64,000 bases of DNA. It comes from Erythrocercus mccallii. Lineage: Eukaryota > Chordata > Aves > Passeriformes > Dicruridae. Where the stretch lies: NCBI GenBank assembly GCA_013397435.1, contig VZRG01000753.1:124001-188000 (forward strand). The letters are read 5' to 3'. The stretch's first letter is position 1; each line of letters starts with the position of its first letter. A program made the position numbers and the translations under genes. The notes under the pieces are model-generated. The model ran no database searches. It had not been told where the DNA came from and saw nothing but the letters and a program-made list of their open reading frames with translations. Shown here one piece after another: positions 49,968 to 64,000 of the stretch.

Positions 49968-50133
49968 AATTCAACCAAAGCACCTCTGAAGAGATCAAAT
50001 GTGGAGAAAGTGACCAACATGCAGATCCTGGTTTTGTTCTGTATTCTCCTGGTAATGGCCCTTGTGAGTTCTGTAGGTGCCTTATTATGGAACAGAACAC
50101 ACGGCGAAGTCGTCTGGTACCTTGGCTCCAACA
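49968..50133 (+). CDS. ATP8A2: ATP8A2 coding exon W10 (M3 and exoplasmic loop)
   Basis: Acceptor tgctgttcag, donor A|gtgagt. It encodes residues 258-312: NSTKAPLKRSNVEKVTNMQI, the M3 helix LVLFCILLVMALVSSVGALL, and then WNRTHGEVVWYLGSN, and starts Lys313. KAPLKRSNVEKVTN is diagnostic for ATP8A2 rather than ATP8A1. The exoplasmic loop has an N-glycosylation sequon (NRT; NRS in human). After HGE the sequence departs from the mammalian form (KNWYIKKMD). Confidence 0.96.
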
Positions 50134-52374
50134 GTGAGTATGCAGGCACTAAGCCAGTGATGTATCAGACTGTAGGGCCAGCCAGGCTCTTACCTTCACT
50201 GAATTAATGTATAAAATAAGAAACAAAACCCTTCTCAACCCCCACATCTTGCTAGTTTTTTGATGACCTAATATTTTGGGTTTTTTTGAGAATAGGCTGA
50301 CATAAGTGAACTTCCTAGTGAGGCTTCTAAATATCACTGGTAAATATCACTAGGCACCCAAGGAGCAGAGCAGAAACAGAAGAGGGGCAAGAGTTACTCT
50401 TGGATATCTGGTGCTCACTTGTTTCATCTCTATGGAGATACCGTACAGGAGTTTTTTCCCAGGGGAGGTCATGTTCTGCAGTCTTAGGTGTCTGACTGTA
50501 TTTGACTGCAGGATGGGGAGTATCACTCTGATGCTGACTTCAGCTTTATGCTTATATATAGATGCAAAGGATTTCTGTTGACTTCAGTCAGAAATGCTGA
50601 TCTGGTCTTTTAGAGAAAATTGAAATGCTAAATGTCACAATTCTTTTTTATTGGGTAAAGTTTCTGTCTTTGGCTTCTGTTGCTTCATTGTGAGAAAACT
50701 GATCTCTTAGCATGGTTATTTGAAAGGTTTTATTTGATTTCATTCTTAGTCCTCAAATTTGTTAGTTCATTATCAAAGATGGACGTGAATAATAAAATAC
50801 TCCCCAGTAGACTTTTGAAGAGGTTACATTAGCTATAAAATGTGGTGTTTAAAGTGTTTTGAGATGCAGATCTTAAAACAGTTATCACAAACTGCAAATG
50901 GCTTGTCTGCTGATGATGCAAAACAGATGGCAAGTGTATCTTCTGCAGTTTAAGAATTGTAGTTGTGTTAGTAATGAAAAAAAAATCACATAGGAAGAGC
51001 ATGGAAATGCCCCATATTTGATTCTGGGTTTTGGTAGTTGTAATGTTTTCTTGTAGCAGTGTCAGCAACTTTCAGAATCTTGCCTGCTCTCCTCCTTGTT
51101 TTTTAATGAGTAAGTTTAAATTGTGCGTTCCAATGATGGAAATAAAACTGGAAAAGATGAATGGAATGAACTCTTGAACTTGCAATATAAAACAGATGCT
51201 ACTTGCAATAGACTAGGATGACATTGTAGTTTGTATAGATGCCTTTTTGTAAATAGACACAGGAAAGACACTTTTTCAGGTTAGAAAGGTACATGTTAAA
51301 TTTTGGTTAAATGTCTTATCTCTATAAAATTTTTACTGGAAAATGTTCCAGTACCAAGCATGCTTTTGCTTTCTAGAAACTTATCAAAGATATGGAATTA
51401 GGGTGAACTCAAACTTTGGAGTGCCTTTGTCCAAACTCTGATCTTTATTAGACTTCAATAATTTTCTCTGGATTCTGTCTCCTCCTAGTTTGCTCCCCTG
51501 ACTTCTAATTAACATGTGATGCTGAAAATCCTTAGTTGTGGACTCTGACCCCATTGTGCTGGGTACTCTGCGTGCTGACTGAAGTGCCTCTCTAAGTTTC
51601 TAGAGAAGTGGAGAGCATACAAATGTGGAGACTTTGTAAGGAGAGGCTGTGAGCCAGCACCTTTAACAGGAGCCTTCATCCTGTGTCTCTGCTGAGCCTT
51701 GTACATTCCTGCTGGCTGTCTAAAAATGCTTCCTCTTCCCTTTAGGACCAGTTGTGATGGTAGACTTATTTGGGCAAGTTGCCCAGTATTGTCACCATTA
51801 ATAACGGCTTCTTCGCTTAAGCAGGGTGCCTTAGTTCATATACTGGTCAACTGTTTAAGAGTCAACTTGTTCTCATTGATTCCTTTAGTGAGGGTAAATT
51901 CTCCATTTTTAACAATGCTGTCAGGTTTTAGAACTAATGTCAGTGTTTATTTTTTGTTTTCTAACTCCAGTAAGGCAAGTAGGCACTTTCTGAAAGATGC
52001 TTATATTACTATTGATGTTGGGGGCTCTTAATTGGGCAGTTGACACACTAGATAAATGTCTGAATTGCGTTATAGTGGGGAATATTGTATATCTCACCAT
52101 CTGTCTAGCAAAAATTGTTCAGAAAGTGTTCTATTCTTTTATATATAAGCTCACCAACCCTGCCCTTCTTCACCTGGTATAAAATGCATGTGTTCTGTGG
52201 GTGTCTTATCTATCTTCTATTGAAATCAATATTAAAATGGCCCTTACACTAGACATCAACACGCTAGCTGATTATTTTAGCATTGCTAAATCTGATTAGG
52301 TGAATTCCTGAAAGGTGATTGTGCCTATACCATTCAGACTTGTCTGCTAATGTCCTGTGTCTTTTGATCCACAG
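50134..52374 (+). other. ATP8A2: ATP8A2 intron W10-W11, 2.2 kb
   Basis: AT-rich. No repeat family or nested gene was recognised. Confidence 0.85.
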
Positions 52375-52502
52375 AAATGCTGTCTGTCAACTTTGGATAC
52401 AATCTGCTGACGTTTATAATCTTGTACAACAACCTTATTCCAATCAGCCTTCTGGTGACATTGGAAGTTGTCAAGTTTACTCAGGCTCTTTTTATAAATT
52501 GG
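52375..52502 (+). CDS. ATP8A2: ATP8A2 coding exon W11 (M4 with PISL motif)
   Basis: Acceptor ttttgatccacag, donor gtaagt. It completes Lys313 and encodes MLSVNFGYNLLTFIILYNN, then LIPISLLVTLEVVKFTQALF and INW (residues 314-355). This is M4 with the P4-type PISL break (335-338), where ion pumps have PEGL. Ile336 corresponds to bovine Ile364 and to the human residue of the disease allele I376M, and forms part of the hydrophobic gate for lipid transport. The first five residues, in the exoplasmic loop, differ from mammals. Confidence 0.97.
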
Positions 52503-53671
52503 GTAAGTAGCAAGAATGAATATATCTCAGTTCTGGATGTTGATATTTAAAATAAAAACGCACCTAACATCTTAGCAAGATTTTCTAATTACTTTTCTAA
52601 TGCAACTTCTGGGGAAGGCAGGGGGAAACTCAGGATTTATTTTATATCAATTCTGTGTTTCATAGGAAATCAAAAGATCTAGTCACAGGAAAGTCTCCTA
52701 TGCAAATGATGACTTGTATTTTAGGCTTGTAGGATGAGAAGGAAGTCTTAGTTCTTGGTTGAAGGCGGTCTCTCTGCTGACTCAGGTTCAGTAATTATCT
52801 TTTGAAAGCTCTTCGCTCTTATAGCTTCTCTCAGACACAGCAGATGGAAAGACTAGACTTGTTTGAAGGTGTGGAGTTTGTTTTGTTTGTTTTGGGTGGT
52901 TTTTTTTGTTTTTTTGGTTTGGTTTTACATCCTGAGGCTGTCCTTAAGGTTATCTCTGGAATGGACCAGAATGATTTTGTAAGGAGATAAGTTGATGCTG
53001 CCTCATGCAACCAAACAGTGATCCCTCTCTTCAGGGAAGCTTTAACTTCAAAATGTCTTTCTCAAGTTGTGGGCCAAAAATACTGTAGTGATGGCTCTTA
53101 AGCTGGACAAAACCAAGAGGAATACCTTTTGTTGGTATCCATTAATCCTTGGACTTTCAGTAATGTAGTAGGTTCCTATAAAACACATGTAAGTAAAGTT
53201 TAATATGTCTGTTCCCTGAGCTGCTTGTAATGTAGCAGAGGGGCGTTTCAGAAGTTGCTTTGGTTTGTGTAGCAGCTGTTTCTTTGTAGTAACAGAAGTA
53301 GTTCCATGGAGCCACTAAAATTCTCTCATAGATGTAGCCAGAGCAACTGATTGTTGTAACTGAGCACCTGTGATTAACATGGCTAATGCGTGAACTTCTT
53401 TCTCCTGTACTAAGTTTGTTTTTTTTTCTGTTGCCCCTTTAGTTTATTAACCACCTGTAGCTGAATCTATCTTTTTTCATGTCCATGTAGGATGGAGGTA
53501 TAGTTTGGAAAGGAGAGACCCATATCCATCGAGGGATGATGTTTGTCTCAAGCAGTCAGAATGCCTGCTCACAGCATTAAGACAGTCAAGCCAAGTTGGA
53601 GCTGACTAAAAGAACAGAGACTTCAGTGTTTAATTTGCATAACATAAGTCTTAATTTTGCTCTCATTTCAG
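52503..53671 (+). other. ATP8A2: ATP8A2 intron W11-W12, 1.2 kb
   Basis: Contains a T/G-rich low-complexity tract (52,873-52,926), the complement of the A/C-rich tracts found elsewhere. No gene or LINE was recognised. Confidence 0.87.
52873..52926. repeat. T/G-rich (GTTT) low-complexity tract
   Basis: Repeated gttt and ggtt blocks with a run of eight T residues. On the minus strand it reads as the A/C-rich CAAA-type tract seen at several other places in the window. Confidence 0.85.
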
Positions 53672-53749
53672 GACATAGATATGTATTACCCTGAAACAGA
53701 TACACCTGCAATGGCCAGAACCTCAAACCTTAATGAGGAACTTGGACAG
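53672..53749 (+). CDS. ATP8A2: ATP8A2 coding exon W12 (M4 to P-domain)
   Basis: Acceptor tctcatttcag, donor gtaagg. Phase 0 on both sides, 26 codons (residues 356-381): DIDMYYPETDTPAMARTSNL and NEELGQ. ARTSNLNEELGQV is the strictly conserved lead-in to the phosphorylation site. Mammals have DTDMYYIGNDTPAMA; the YPETD segment here is closer to ATP8A1 (YEPTDT) in its acidic-proline character. The surrounding exons clearly identify ATP8A2. Confidence 0.97.
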
Positions 53750-56568
<2,819 letters not shown>

Positions 56569-56613
56569 TCACTTTCCTGAGTTGGAAAGAGAACGTTCAT
56601 CAGAAGACTTCAG
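56569..56613 (+). CDS. ATP8A2: ATP8A2 coding exon W14 (45 bp, frame-neutral)
   Basis: Acceptor ctactcctcag, donor AG|gtaaaa. It completes Gly411 and encodes HFPELERERSSEDF (residues 412-425), and starts Ser426. Mammals have HFPELAREPSSDDF. Its length is a multiple of three and its two junctions have the same phase, so skipping it would join GG to C and keep Gly411 and the reading frame. It lies in the linker at the start of the nucleotide-binding domain. Confidence 0.95.
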
Positions 56614-57904
56614 GTAAAAACATTCCAAGATGTTTGTGTTCTGTATAGCAGAGTGGGTACAATCTATATAAAAACTGCTTTCCAGTTTGGGACTGGAAGA
56701 AGCCCAAGGGAGGAATGTGTTTGAGTAAAATGGTCTTCCAGTGGGAGCCTAATGCAGAGCTGGTGGGTGGTGATGGATCTACTCTTCTGCATAGAGATTT
56801 CATATGTGAGGGGGGTGAGGAATAGGCAGTGGCTGGGATGCTAATGCAGGGCTTATTTATAATTGCAGACAGTCAAGTTAAAAGCTAAAATTAACCTACT
56901 TGACAGGAACCTTACCCCTAGCTAGAGGCTGAACATTGCTCTTTGCAATCACTAAGTTTGGGCCTGACAATGAAGAAAAGGGACTTCTTTATTAAAATGC
57001 TATGTCTTAGTAATTAAACTGGGAGAGAGCTTGATATGTAGGCCTATCATGTCCAGAGAATCTCACTCCTTTTTATTGGGAACTTGAATCAGTAGAGGTG
57101 ATGGGTCTGTCCCGTTCCACAGAAATGAGTGAAGACCCAGAGGTGTTGCACAGGTGTCAGTGAAGCATGTTGAGATTATTGGGAAGGAGGGGAAGAGCTG
57201 GGGAGGGCTGACATGGATTTGAATGGTAAATATAGGGAAGAAGTTAATTCCCACCCAAGAAACAGGTAAACACTTAATGGTGTTAGGAATGGTGATGAGC
57301 CAAGATGGGCTTCTCCACTGGTCCAGCTCATTTTTATGATCATGTTTTAGGAAGGTGATAAAATATGTTTCTTCTGCTGAGATGTAATTTCTATGGATCC
57401 CTCTTTTCTTCTAATGTACTGCTGTTTCTTTCATTGCTGTGTTTTCTTTCCCTGTACCTTTCGTTTCTATTCAGTTCTTTGGAAGTTTTTTCTAGGTACT
57501 TACTTGGAGTACACAGACTTGAAATCCTCCAGGGGTCAGCTTGAAGCAGAATGCTCTGACTAGGGAGGGAACTTAGAGATACTGAACTTTGATCTATTTT
57601 ATGAGCAAGCCACCCTGAAATCTATTTATGTTAAATATGTTTAAAAACTGCTTTGCTGCATCTGTCCCAGGAGCTGCATTGACACTTGAATCTTCTAAAA
57701 TACCCTGTCAACCATAACCATTTTGAGTTTCTTGCTGGTGTTCATTTTCAGCATTTGCTGCATTACTCATATGATCTTTTCACAATGCTTTCAAGGACAC
57801 TGGAGTCTTACTTTGCTTTTAAAATTTGCTTCCCAAGAAAATAGATGAAGTACTAAGATTGGCAGTGTTGCCACTTGTTTGAATATGCTTGTTCTGCTCT
57901 GCAG
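56614..57904 (+). other. ATP8A2: ATP8A2 intron W14-W15, 1.3 kb
   Basis: No repeat family or nested gene was recognised. Intron retention after W14 would hit a stop at once (AGG TAA). Confidence 0.87.
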
Positions 57905-57980
57905 CCAGCTACCTCCTTCCACCAGTGAATCGTGTGAATTTGATGACCCAAGACTGCTGCAAAACATTGAAAACGATCAT
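57905..57980 (+). CDS. ATP8A2: ATP8A2 coding exon W15 (N-domain start; last exon in window)
   Basis: Acceptor ttctgctctgcag, donor gtaagt. It completes Ser426 and encodes QLPPSTSESCEFDDPRLLQN, then IENDH (residues 427-451). Mammals have [25 protein letters not shown], so the linker part varies while FDDPRLL is kept. It ends in phase 0. The next expected residues (PTAPCIQEFLTLLAVCH in mammals) are not encoded in the remaining 6 kb, so the following exon lies outside the window. Confidence 0.96.
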
Positions 57981-60900
57981 GTAAGTCTGCTCTTTGAATA
58001 TCACGCCTCTTAAATGCCCTATTCTAGGCTCGTCTGGAATTGAATGCTGAACAAATCTATTTGTGTGGTTAAGTCTGCTCTGTGAGTGTGTCATGCAAGC
58101 ACAGAGTGGGTAAATTGGAATCAAAATAGCTCCTTCCAACGCCTTTCTGCCCACTTGAATTAAATTGAATTCTTACAATTGAATTAAAGAAGCAATTGCA
58201 TTGGTATGGATTCTAGCTGCCTATAAGGCAGCTTCATATATTCTGTTGTATATGGAAGATAATGCTTTGTAACAAGTTATGGTAAGAATTAAAATTCTTT
58301 AAAAGAATAACATGTAATGTTGAAACATCTATACCATTTTTAACCATAATCTGTAGCATTACAAGGTGGTTCTGAATGAGCCTTGTTATAATTATTGCAA
58401 GTGTTTGAAATTCTAGTTATGTAAAGGATGTAAGAGATGGGAATTGCAAATTCAAGCTTGGCATGAGCCTTAATGATTAGTAATCTTAGCCTAACTGTTG
58501 AGTCCTAAAGGGACCTAGTCTTTACAGTGTTGATTCATTGTTTATTTGGAAATCATGTGGCTATGAAGTGTCTGACTGGACACCAGACAATTAATTCACG
58601 TGCCAAAAAGCATGACCCTTGTTCTCTGCAGGCTGTCTCACAGTATGGGGTCTGAGCATTGACAAGCACAAACTCAGTCAGCTGATTGCTCTCTTTAGAC
58701 AGTGTAGCTTCTGTAACTGGGCTGGTCAAGTTTAGCATGAACATCTAACATATAGTTGCAATATACAGTTTGTGTGCAGGAAAGCTTTGCTTTCTGTTCT
58801 GCTGTGCAGTGCTTAAGAACTGCAGCATGGTGTGAAGGCCATAAGGGAATAATTACTTGGTGTGGCACTATGTGTTCTGTAGGGAATTCTGCAGGGAGCC
58901 TAAAGATGCCTCCTGTGCTCTAACAACCACTCCAGCAAGGTGACCCTCTCAGGACAATGCTCTGGTTTCCTGTGTGGCTTTTGTAATCATGTACACTGGA
59001 AGGATTTCCCACTGGACATGACTTGCAGCCAAGATTTGTGCATTGTCCTGTTCCTTTGTGTCCTGTTCGTTCATTTATGGCTACAGTTATGGCTTATGGC
59101 AGTTGCTGACTCCAGGTATTGGTTCTGGTTTGGGTGTAGACTGCAGATGGAATGTCTTCAAGCTCTTTCTGGCTGCTGCTACTTTATGTATGCATAGAGA
59201 AAAATGCTTTGGTGTATTTTAATAGACTCAGCAGAAAGGATGTATGTCAAATAAGCTGTGAGATGGAATTTCTCACCTAGCCTTGAGATGGCCCCTTATT
59301 TTGGGGCTACCTGATTGTTTGATTTTCTCTGGGTAGTTTCTGCTTTGGGGGATGGAAGAAATATATGATGTTGTAGCAGGCAAATAAGGGATTTTGGTAG
59401 CTTCCTTAAGTGTCATTTTGTCTGGACAGCTCAGAAGTCTTCTATGCTGAATGCTTTTGTATCCAGTTTCCCTTTTGCTGGTCACTTAGACAAATGTTGA
59501 TGTCATTGCACAGCTGACTGTTGGGCTGAGCATATTGTGTGAACTGAGCCCTCAGACAACCAGGGGGAAATTTACTGGCTAATGAAAAGAACCCTGTGTA
59601 GGCCAAAGATACTTTTCAGAGCCTGACTGTACTGGAGGAATGGGTGCCATCCTCTGGCAAGTGGTGATTTAGCACAAGGCATGGGAATGCAAGGGCTGCT
59701 TATGACAGTTTGCTGAGCATGTTCGGGTGTATTTGTCAGGCTGTGGGTGAGAGGAGGGCTGAATTCCAGGATAGTGGTAGAGGGGAAGGGTCTTTGTAGA
59801 CTTTTTGCATTAGGTCAGTTGCTGAGATGCATAAACTGCTTCTTTCTATCTAAAAATCTGTATTATCTTAATTTTTACAGCTGATAGATAGCTGCAGATG
59901 CCATTTGCTGATGTCTGTCAATTTCTACTCATTTAGTGACTGTGGTGAAAAACTGAAGTGTTCTAGCATAAGCTACCTAGTGAAGTTAGATGGTGCTGTA
60001 GTCAGGCAGTTAATTCCTTCCAAATATTTGCCCTTTTGCAGCTGAAGCTGTAAGTGTGATCTCTTACAAACTCTCATTAAACTTTCATTGCTCTGGTCTT
60101 GAAGATTTTAATCCTTTTTTTCAGTTCAGTTACAAGTGTTAGTTTAGAACTGTCTGAGTGCCAAGTAATTTTCTTTCCAGGTTGAAAATAAAAAATTATG
60201 TACTTGTACTCATGAGACTGTCCTCCATCTGCTAGGAAGATTTTTAGCATCCTGCATCACCTCTCAATTTCATAGCTCTTCTGGGCCACTGGTGTGTAAG
60301 GGCTGACTGATAGTCAAGTCCTCTTCTGAGCAGCAGTTAAAGAATTATTGCCCTGTAGGAATTGTTCCAGGGAAAAATAACTTGTCTTGAAAACCTGTGG
60401 AGGTTTCTCTTGGCTGCTCTGGTATTTTAATGTGGAAGAAAGTACCTAGTTTTTTCTGCCTGTGCTTTTCCTTTTTATCAGCTTTTGTTGGATGAACTGT
60501 GCAGCTATACAAAGTCTTGTTCTTATAGAGAAAATGGCATAAACTCATATTATAATAAGAAAAGATCTGGTTTTTCTAAGACTAGAAGGAATGTTTGGTG
60601 AATATGCTAGATGGGCTTTATCTTGGTACTTGCTAGTTGCATATATCCTATGAATGAACTCAGCACAGAGATGCAAGCTGGTTTGATGTGAGGTTATATT
60701 TTACATGCATGATAGGAGAGGAGGGAAAGGAGGTCAAGAAGTAAAGGAACTAACATGCTTGGTTCTCATCCTAGACTCCGTATTTCCCAGGATTCTCTCT
60801 GGACTTCATCTTCATCAGATTATAATTTGTATGAGATTTCTTCTGTGGCCCCCAAATTATCTCTTGGCCAAGAAGCAGCAAACATGGTATAGCTGCAGAT

Positions 60901-63900
60901 GCCTGAATTGGTTCAGAGAGTATGTGTGATGAGTACTTTAGCAGCTGGCCAGGCAGAACAGACAACTGTTGTGTTCACGCTGAGCCTTTACCACACTGAA
61001 GTGTTTGTTGAGACCTCACCAACATGTCTGCTTATTCTTGTGTAGTGTGTGGGAACTGAGGCTATTATCCCATCAAGCTTTGTTGAAATGACAGCTATCA
61101 TCAGCTGATTCTTAATTCCATAGGAAAGCAGAACCAGAAAAACATATCACGGCTAACTGGGATTTGAAATACAGAAGGGGGAAAAAACATGTTCAGGTGA
61201 TGAAAGCCTATGGGAGGCTCTAGTTCAGATTGCTGGAAAATTGTCCAAACACATCATTTTATAGCTCACAATTAACTTGTTAGAGCTTGGTGAAATATAT
61301 TTTTCTCTCATCTGCTTTTGTTCTTATTGTGTGTGGGACTTTGGTATTTTTGTTCAAGTACAAAGCAGTATCTTTAATTATAGGTCATATCTCATTTGTT
61401 TTGGACAAGACAAACTTGCATTTAACTCTCTTAATGTTCAAAAGCTGGTTAATGTCTTCTCTCCGTCTGTGCCTGAAATATCTTGGTCTCCTCTAGTCCT
61501 GCCAGCTTCACTGTTCTGGAGGTGCCCCACATGGCTTGATCCTCACCCTGCTCTCCAGATACTTTAGTGAACTAAATGGTAGGAAGTTGATATCTTTTAA
61601 AGATGTGTCATAGTTCTCCTTGGTAATTAAGTTTTGATAGTTTTCCTTGCCAGAATGTGCCACTTACATGCAAAGTAGTAAGCTCAGGTTGTTAGACTGT
61701 GCTTTAATATCCCACTGGCCATTTCTAGGCCATTTGCTCAAAAAACTGTCAGTCCTGTTCACCTGAAAATAGTGTGAATAGAGGCACTGATCTGATACTG
61801 CTACAATTAAAAGAAAGATGCAAGATTAACTTCACATACAAATTCCTTGTAATTTTATCAGACTCTTAACAGTTGAGAAGAATAATTTGCCTTCAGAGTG
61901 AAGAGTCCAGATAAGGACGTGTGTGACATGTGCACATACGAAGTTCTGCACAGTGCAGTTTGCTCCCCAGAAGACTGAGGCTTGCCTCAGTGTTTTGTTC
62001 CTCTAAATACAGGAACCATGAAGGGATGAAAACTTGCTTTCTGATGAGTGGTTTACTTGATAATGGATTATGCTGTGCCTACTAGATAGATAAACTTTGC
62101 CTTCACTGAGTGAATTATTTTGTTTGCTGCCCCTACCAGCTGAGAACCACATACACATCGCAGTGGTCCTCTACTTCTGGAAGCAGTTTCTGGATTGTTA
62201 AAGCTCTAACCTCAGCGGAGTATGTTGCTTGTGTAGATGTTTGTACACTAGTTTTTTCATGGATTTTGGGGAAAAAAAACCCAAACAAGGGAAGAATCAA
62301 TGGCTTTTACCCAGAGTTGTTGGCATGCAGGGAGAAAAATGAGGGAGGAAGGCACTTAAAATGAGAACTACCTGGGGACTGATGAAAAAGAGATTAAAAC
62401 ATGCAGACTTTGTTCCAGCTACAGATAAGTAGAGAACTAAAAAATGGGGCAGGAAGAAATAAGTCTGACCTTAACACATGAACAGGCAAGAAACGTCTCA
62501 CAGAGACCATCAGTAAGAAACTGACTACTGAGATGTCAGATTTGAAAGAGGAAAATAAGTAATAAAGCAGATTCAGTTAAGCTGTGGGACTTCTGTCCTG
62601 TGCTGGGATTCAACTCAGCATATTGGAAGGATATGTTGCCACAGAAGCCATTAACAAATTTTCTGTTCACAGGTCCAAAGCAGGAATTTGAATGCTCTAC
62701 CCTGATTCATGTCTGTGCAATAAATATTGTCAGTGCTGGAACAATATAGAAAGGAAACAAATGACAGCTGTGTGGAGGAGCTGTTGTGATAAGCTGGGCC
62801 TCTGGTGATCTGTTGCAACAGAATTGGAAGATTGCCCTGTAATACATTGTGAGCTGTGAAAATACCAAGACAGCAGCAAATTATGTTGCTGGTTTGAAAA
62901 CATAAATACATACTTAGGAAGGATTAAAATCCATGTCAGTACTGGAGACAGGTTGTTTCCAGCTGATAGAACACACACTATGAAAGCTTGTTAAGGGACT
63001 AGGTGATAAAAGTGTAAGACGGACATCAAAGGTCTGCAGCCACAGATGCTGAAATGAGAATCTGGCAGGCTGTGCCTTTTGACATGGAGATAAAACTTCC
63101 ATTACTTTGACTGGAAATGATGGAACAGCAGTAAGCTCTTGACTGTAGTTAGCTGTGGACTTAGTAGTGTGTAAATATATGTTCATTTTTCTTAGCACAG
63201 CCTCTGCACCCCAGCATGTCAAAAGCAACAACTCTTGTTATTTTAGTGGCACGTGACCATACAATTTGGAAGCTTCAGTATGCAAAGGTGAGGGTCCTGT
63301 GTAAAACAGTCACTTTGAAAATATTCATGGCGAAGTACATGAAATAAAACAAAAGTACAGGGTTTGGATCTTCAGTCTTCTTATTACACTAATTTCTGAT
63401 ATGCTTACTTTGTTTACACACATTGCCACAGTGTTTACCAGCTGACATGGTTTTGTGACTTTCATAGTTTACTTGCTACTAATTAAACTTTCATATTGCT
63501 GGTGCATATGCTGTGCTAATGAAAGCTTTGGAACCTAGATGATACTTTTATATGCAAAAGTTCTTTGAGAGTTTGCAAAGTCAAGTAGGGCTTTCTGCAA
63601 AGGTAGAACTACTAAGTTCATGTCTGAGTCATTGAGCAAATGGCTGCTGTGATGCAAGACACTGATGCTACCACCTGTGGATTTTATGGATATAGCAGAG
63701 CTGGTGAAGGAGAACCATGTGTTCACTTCAGCTGTTTCAGCCAAGCTTCTTAAAGAACAGTGTGAATTGTGGATGAACTTAGTAGGCCAGGTTGTGAGCT
63801 GGGCATGTGAATGCTCTTCCTGACTGCTATGAGACTATAAATCTTGTGACAGAGGCAGGGAATGGAAAGGAGGAAAGAATGGGATGAGGGACTTAATTTC

Positions 63901-64000
63901 ACATCACTAAACGTTGCAGTTGCCACCGTTGGCTGATTAGAGACCTGTGATTTAAGTGCCAGCTTTGCTGAGTTGCAGACCTGGTGTCTGTTTAAGCACT
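57981..64000 (+). other. ATP8A2: Start of the ATP8A2 intron after W15 (over 6 kb, incomplete)
   Basis: AT-rich, with no recognised exon, LINE or RNA gene. A short A/C-rich run at about 62,270-62,285 is the only simple-sequence feature of note. Small open frames on both strands look like chance. Confidence 0.8.

Noticed and set aside
57981..64000. Search for the next ATP8A2 exon (mammalian PTAPCIQEFLTLLAVCH segment)
   Set aside because: No matching translation with an AG acceptor was found on the plus strand, so the exon is placed outside the window.

Overview
The window looks like nuclear DNA from a bird (possibly another sauropsid). Three decayed CR1 LINE fragments are recognisable, two of them carrying the 3' end typical of bird CR1 copies. 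Dispersed repeats are otherwise sparse, introns are short, and the only GC-rich stretch is one CpG island in AT-rich DNA. Every recognisable exon belongs to a single plus-strand gene, ATP8A2, which encodes a P4-ATPase phospholipid flippase. Fifteen coding exons (W1-W15 here) are flanked by GT-AG splice sites. They join in one open frame with no stop and code for about 465 residues.

Layout. Positions 1 to about 22,850 hold no gene I can recognise. This upstream DNA contains a cluster of palindromes near 11.8-12.3 kb, hairpins and a 41-bp-spaced repeat running into a 105-bp assembly gap (18,231-18,335), two CR1 3' ends facing opposite ways (19.3 and 20.2 kb), and an 11-bp tandem repeat (20.6 kb). 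A CpG island lies at about 22,850-23,680. The first recognised exon (W1) sits inside it, followed by a 12.3-kb intron. Exons W2-W15 lie between 35.9 and 58.0 kb. The last 6 kb is the start of an intron whose downstream exon is outside the window.

The exons give, in order: the cytosolic N-terminus, M1-M2, the actuator domain with its DGET loop, M3-M4 with the PISL motif, the phosphorylation motif DKTGT, and the start of the nucleotide-binding domain. Residues here are numbered from the Met codon at 23,491. On that numbering the catalytic Asp is 388, the DGET Glu is 170 and the PISL Ile is 336. The ATP-binding remainder, the P-domain hinge and M5-M10 must lie beyond 64,000. The beta subunit (a CDC50 protein) is encoded elsewhere.

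I found no new biological system. The points most worth a second look are the unresolved first exon, a frame-neutral 45-bp exon (W14), an exoplasmic M3-M4 loop that differs strongly from the mammalian one, the palindrome cluster, and the repeat structure beside the assembly gap. Domain and exon calls were made by eye, comparing translations with remembered vertebrate ATP8A2/ATP8A1 sequences; no database search was run.
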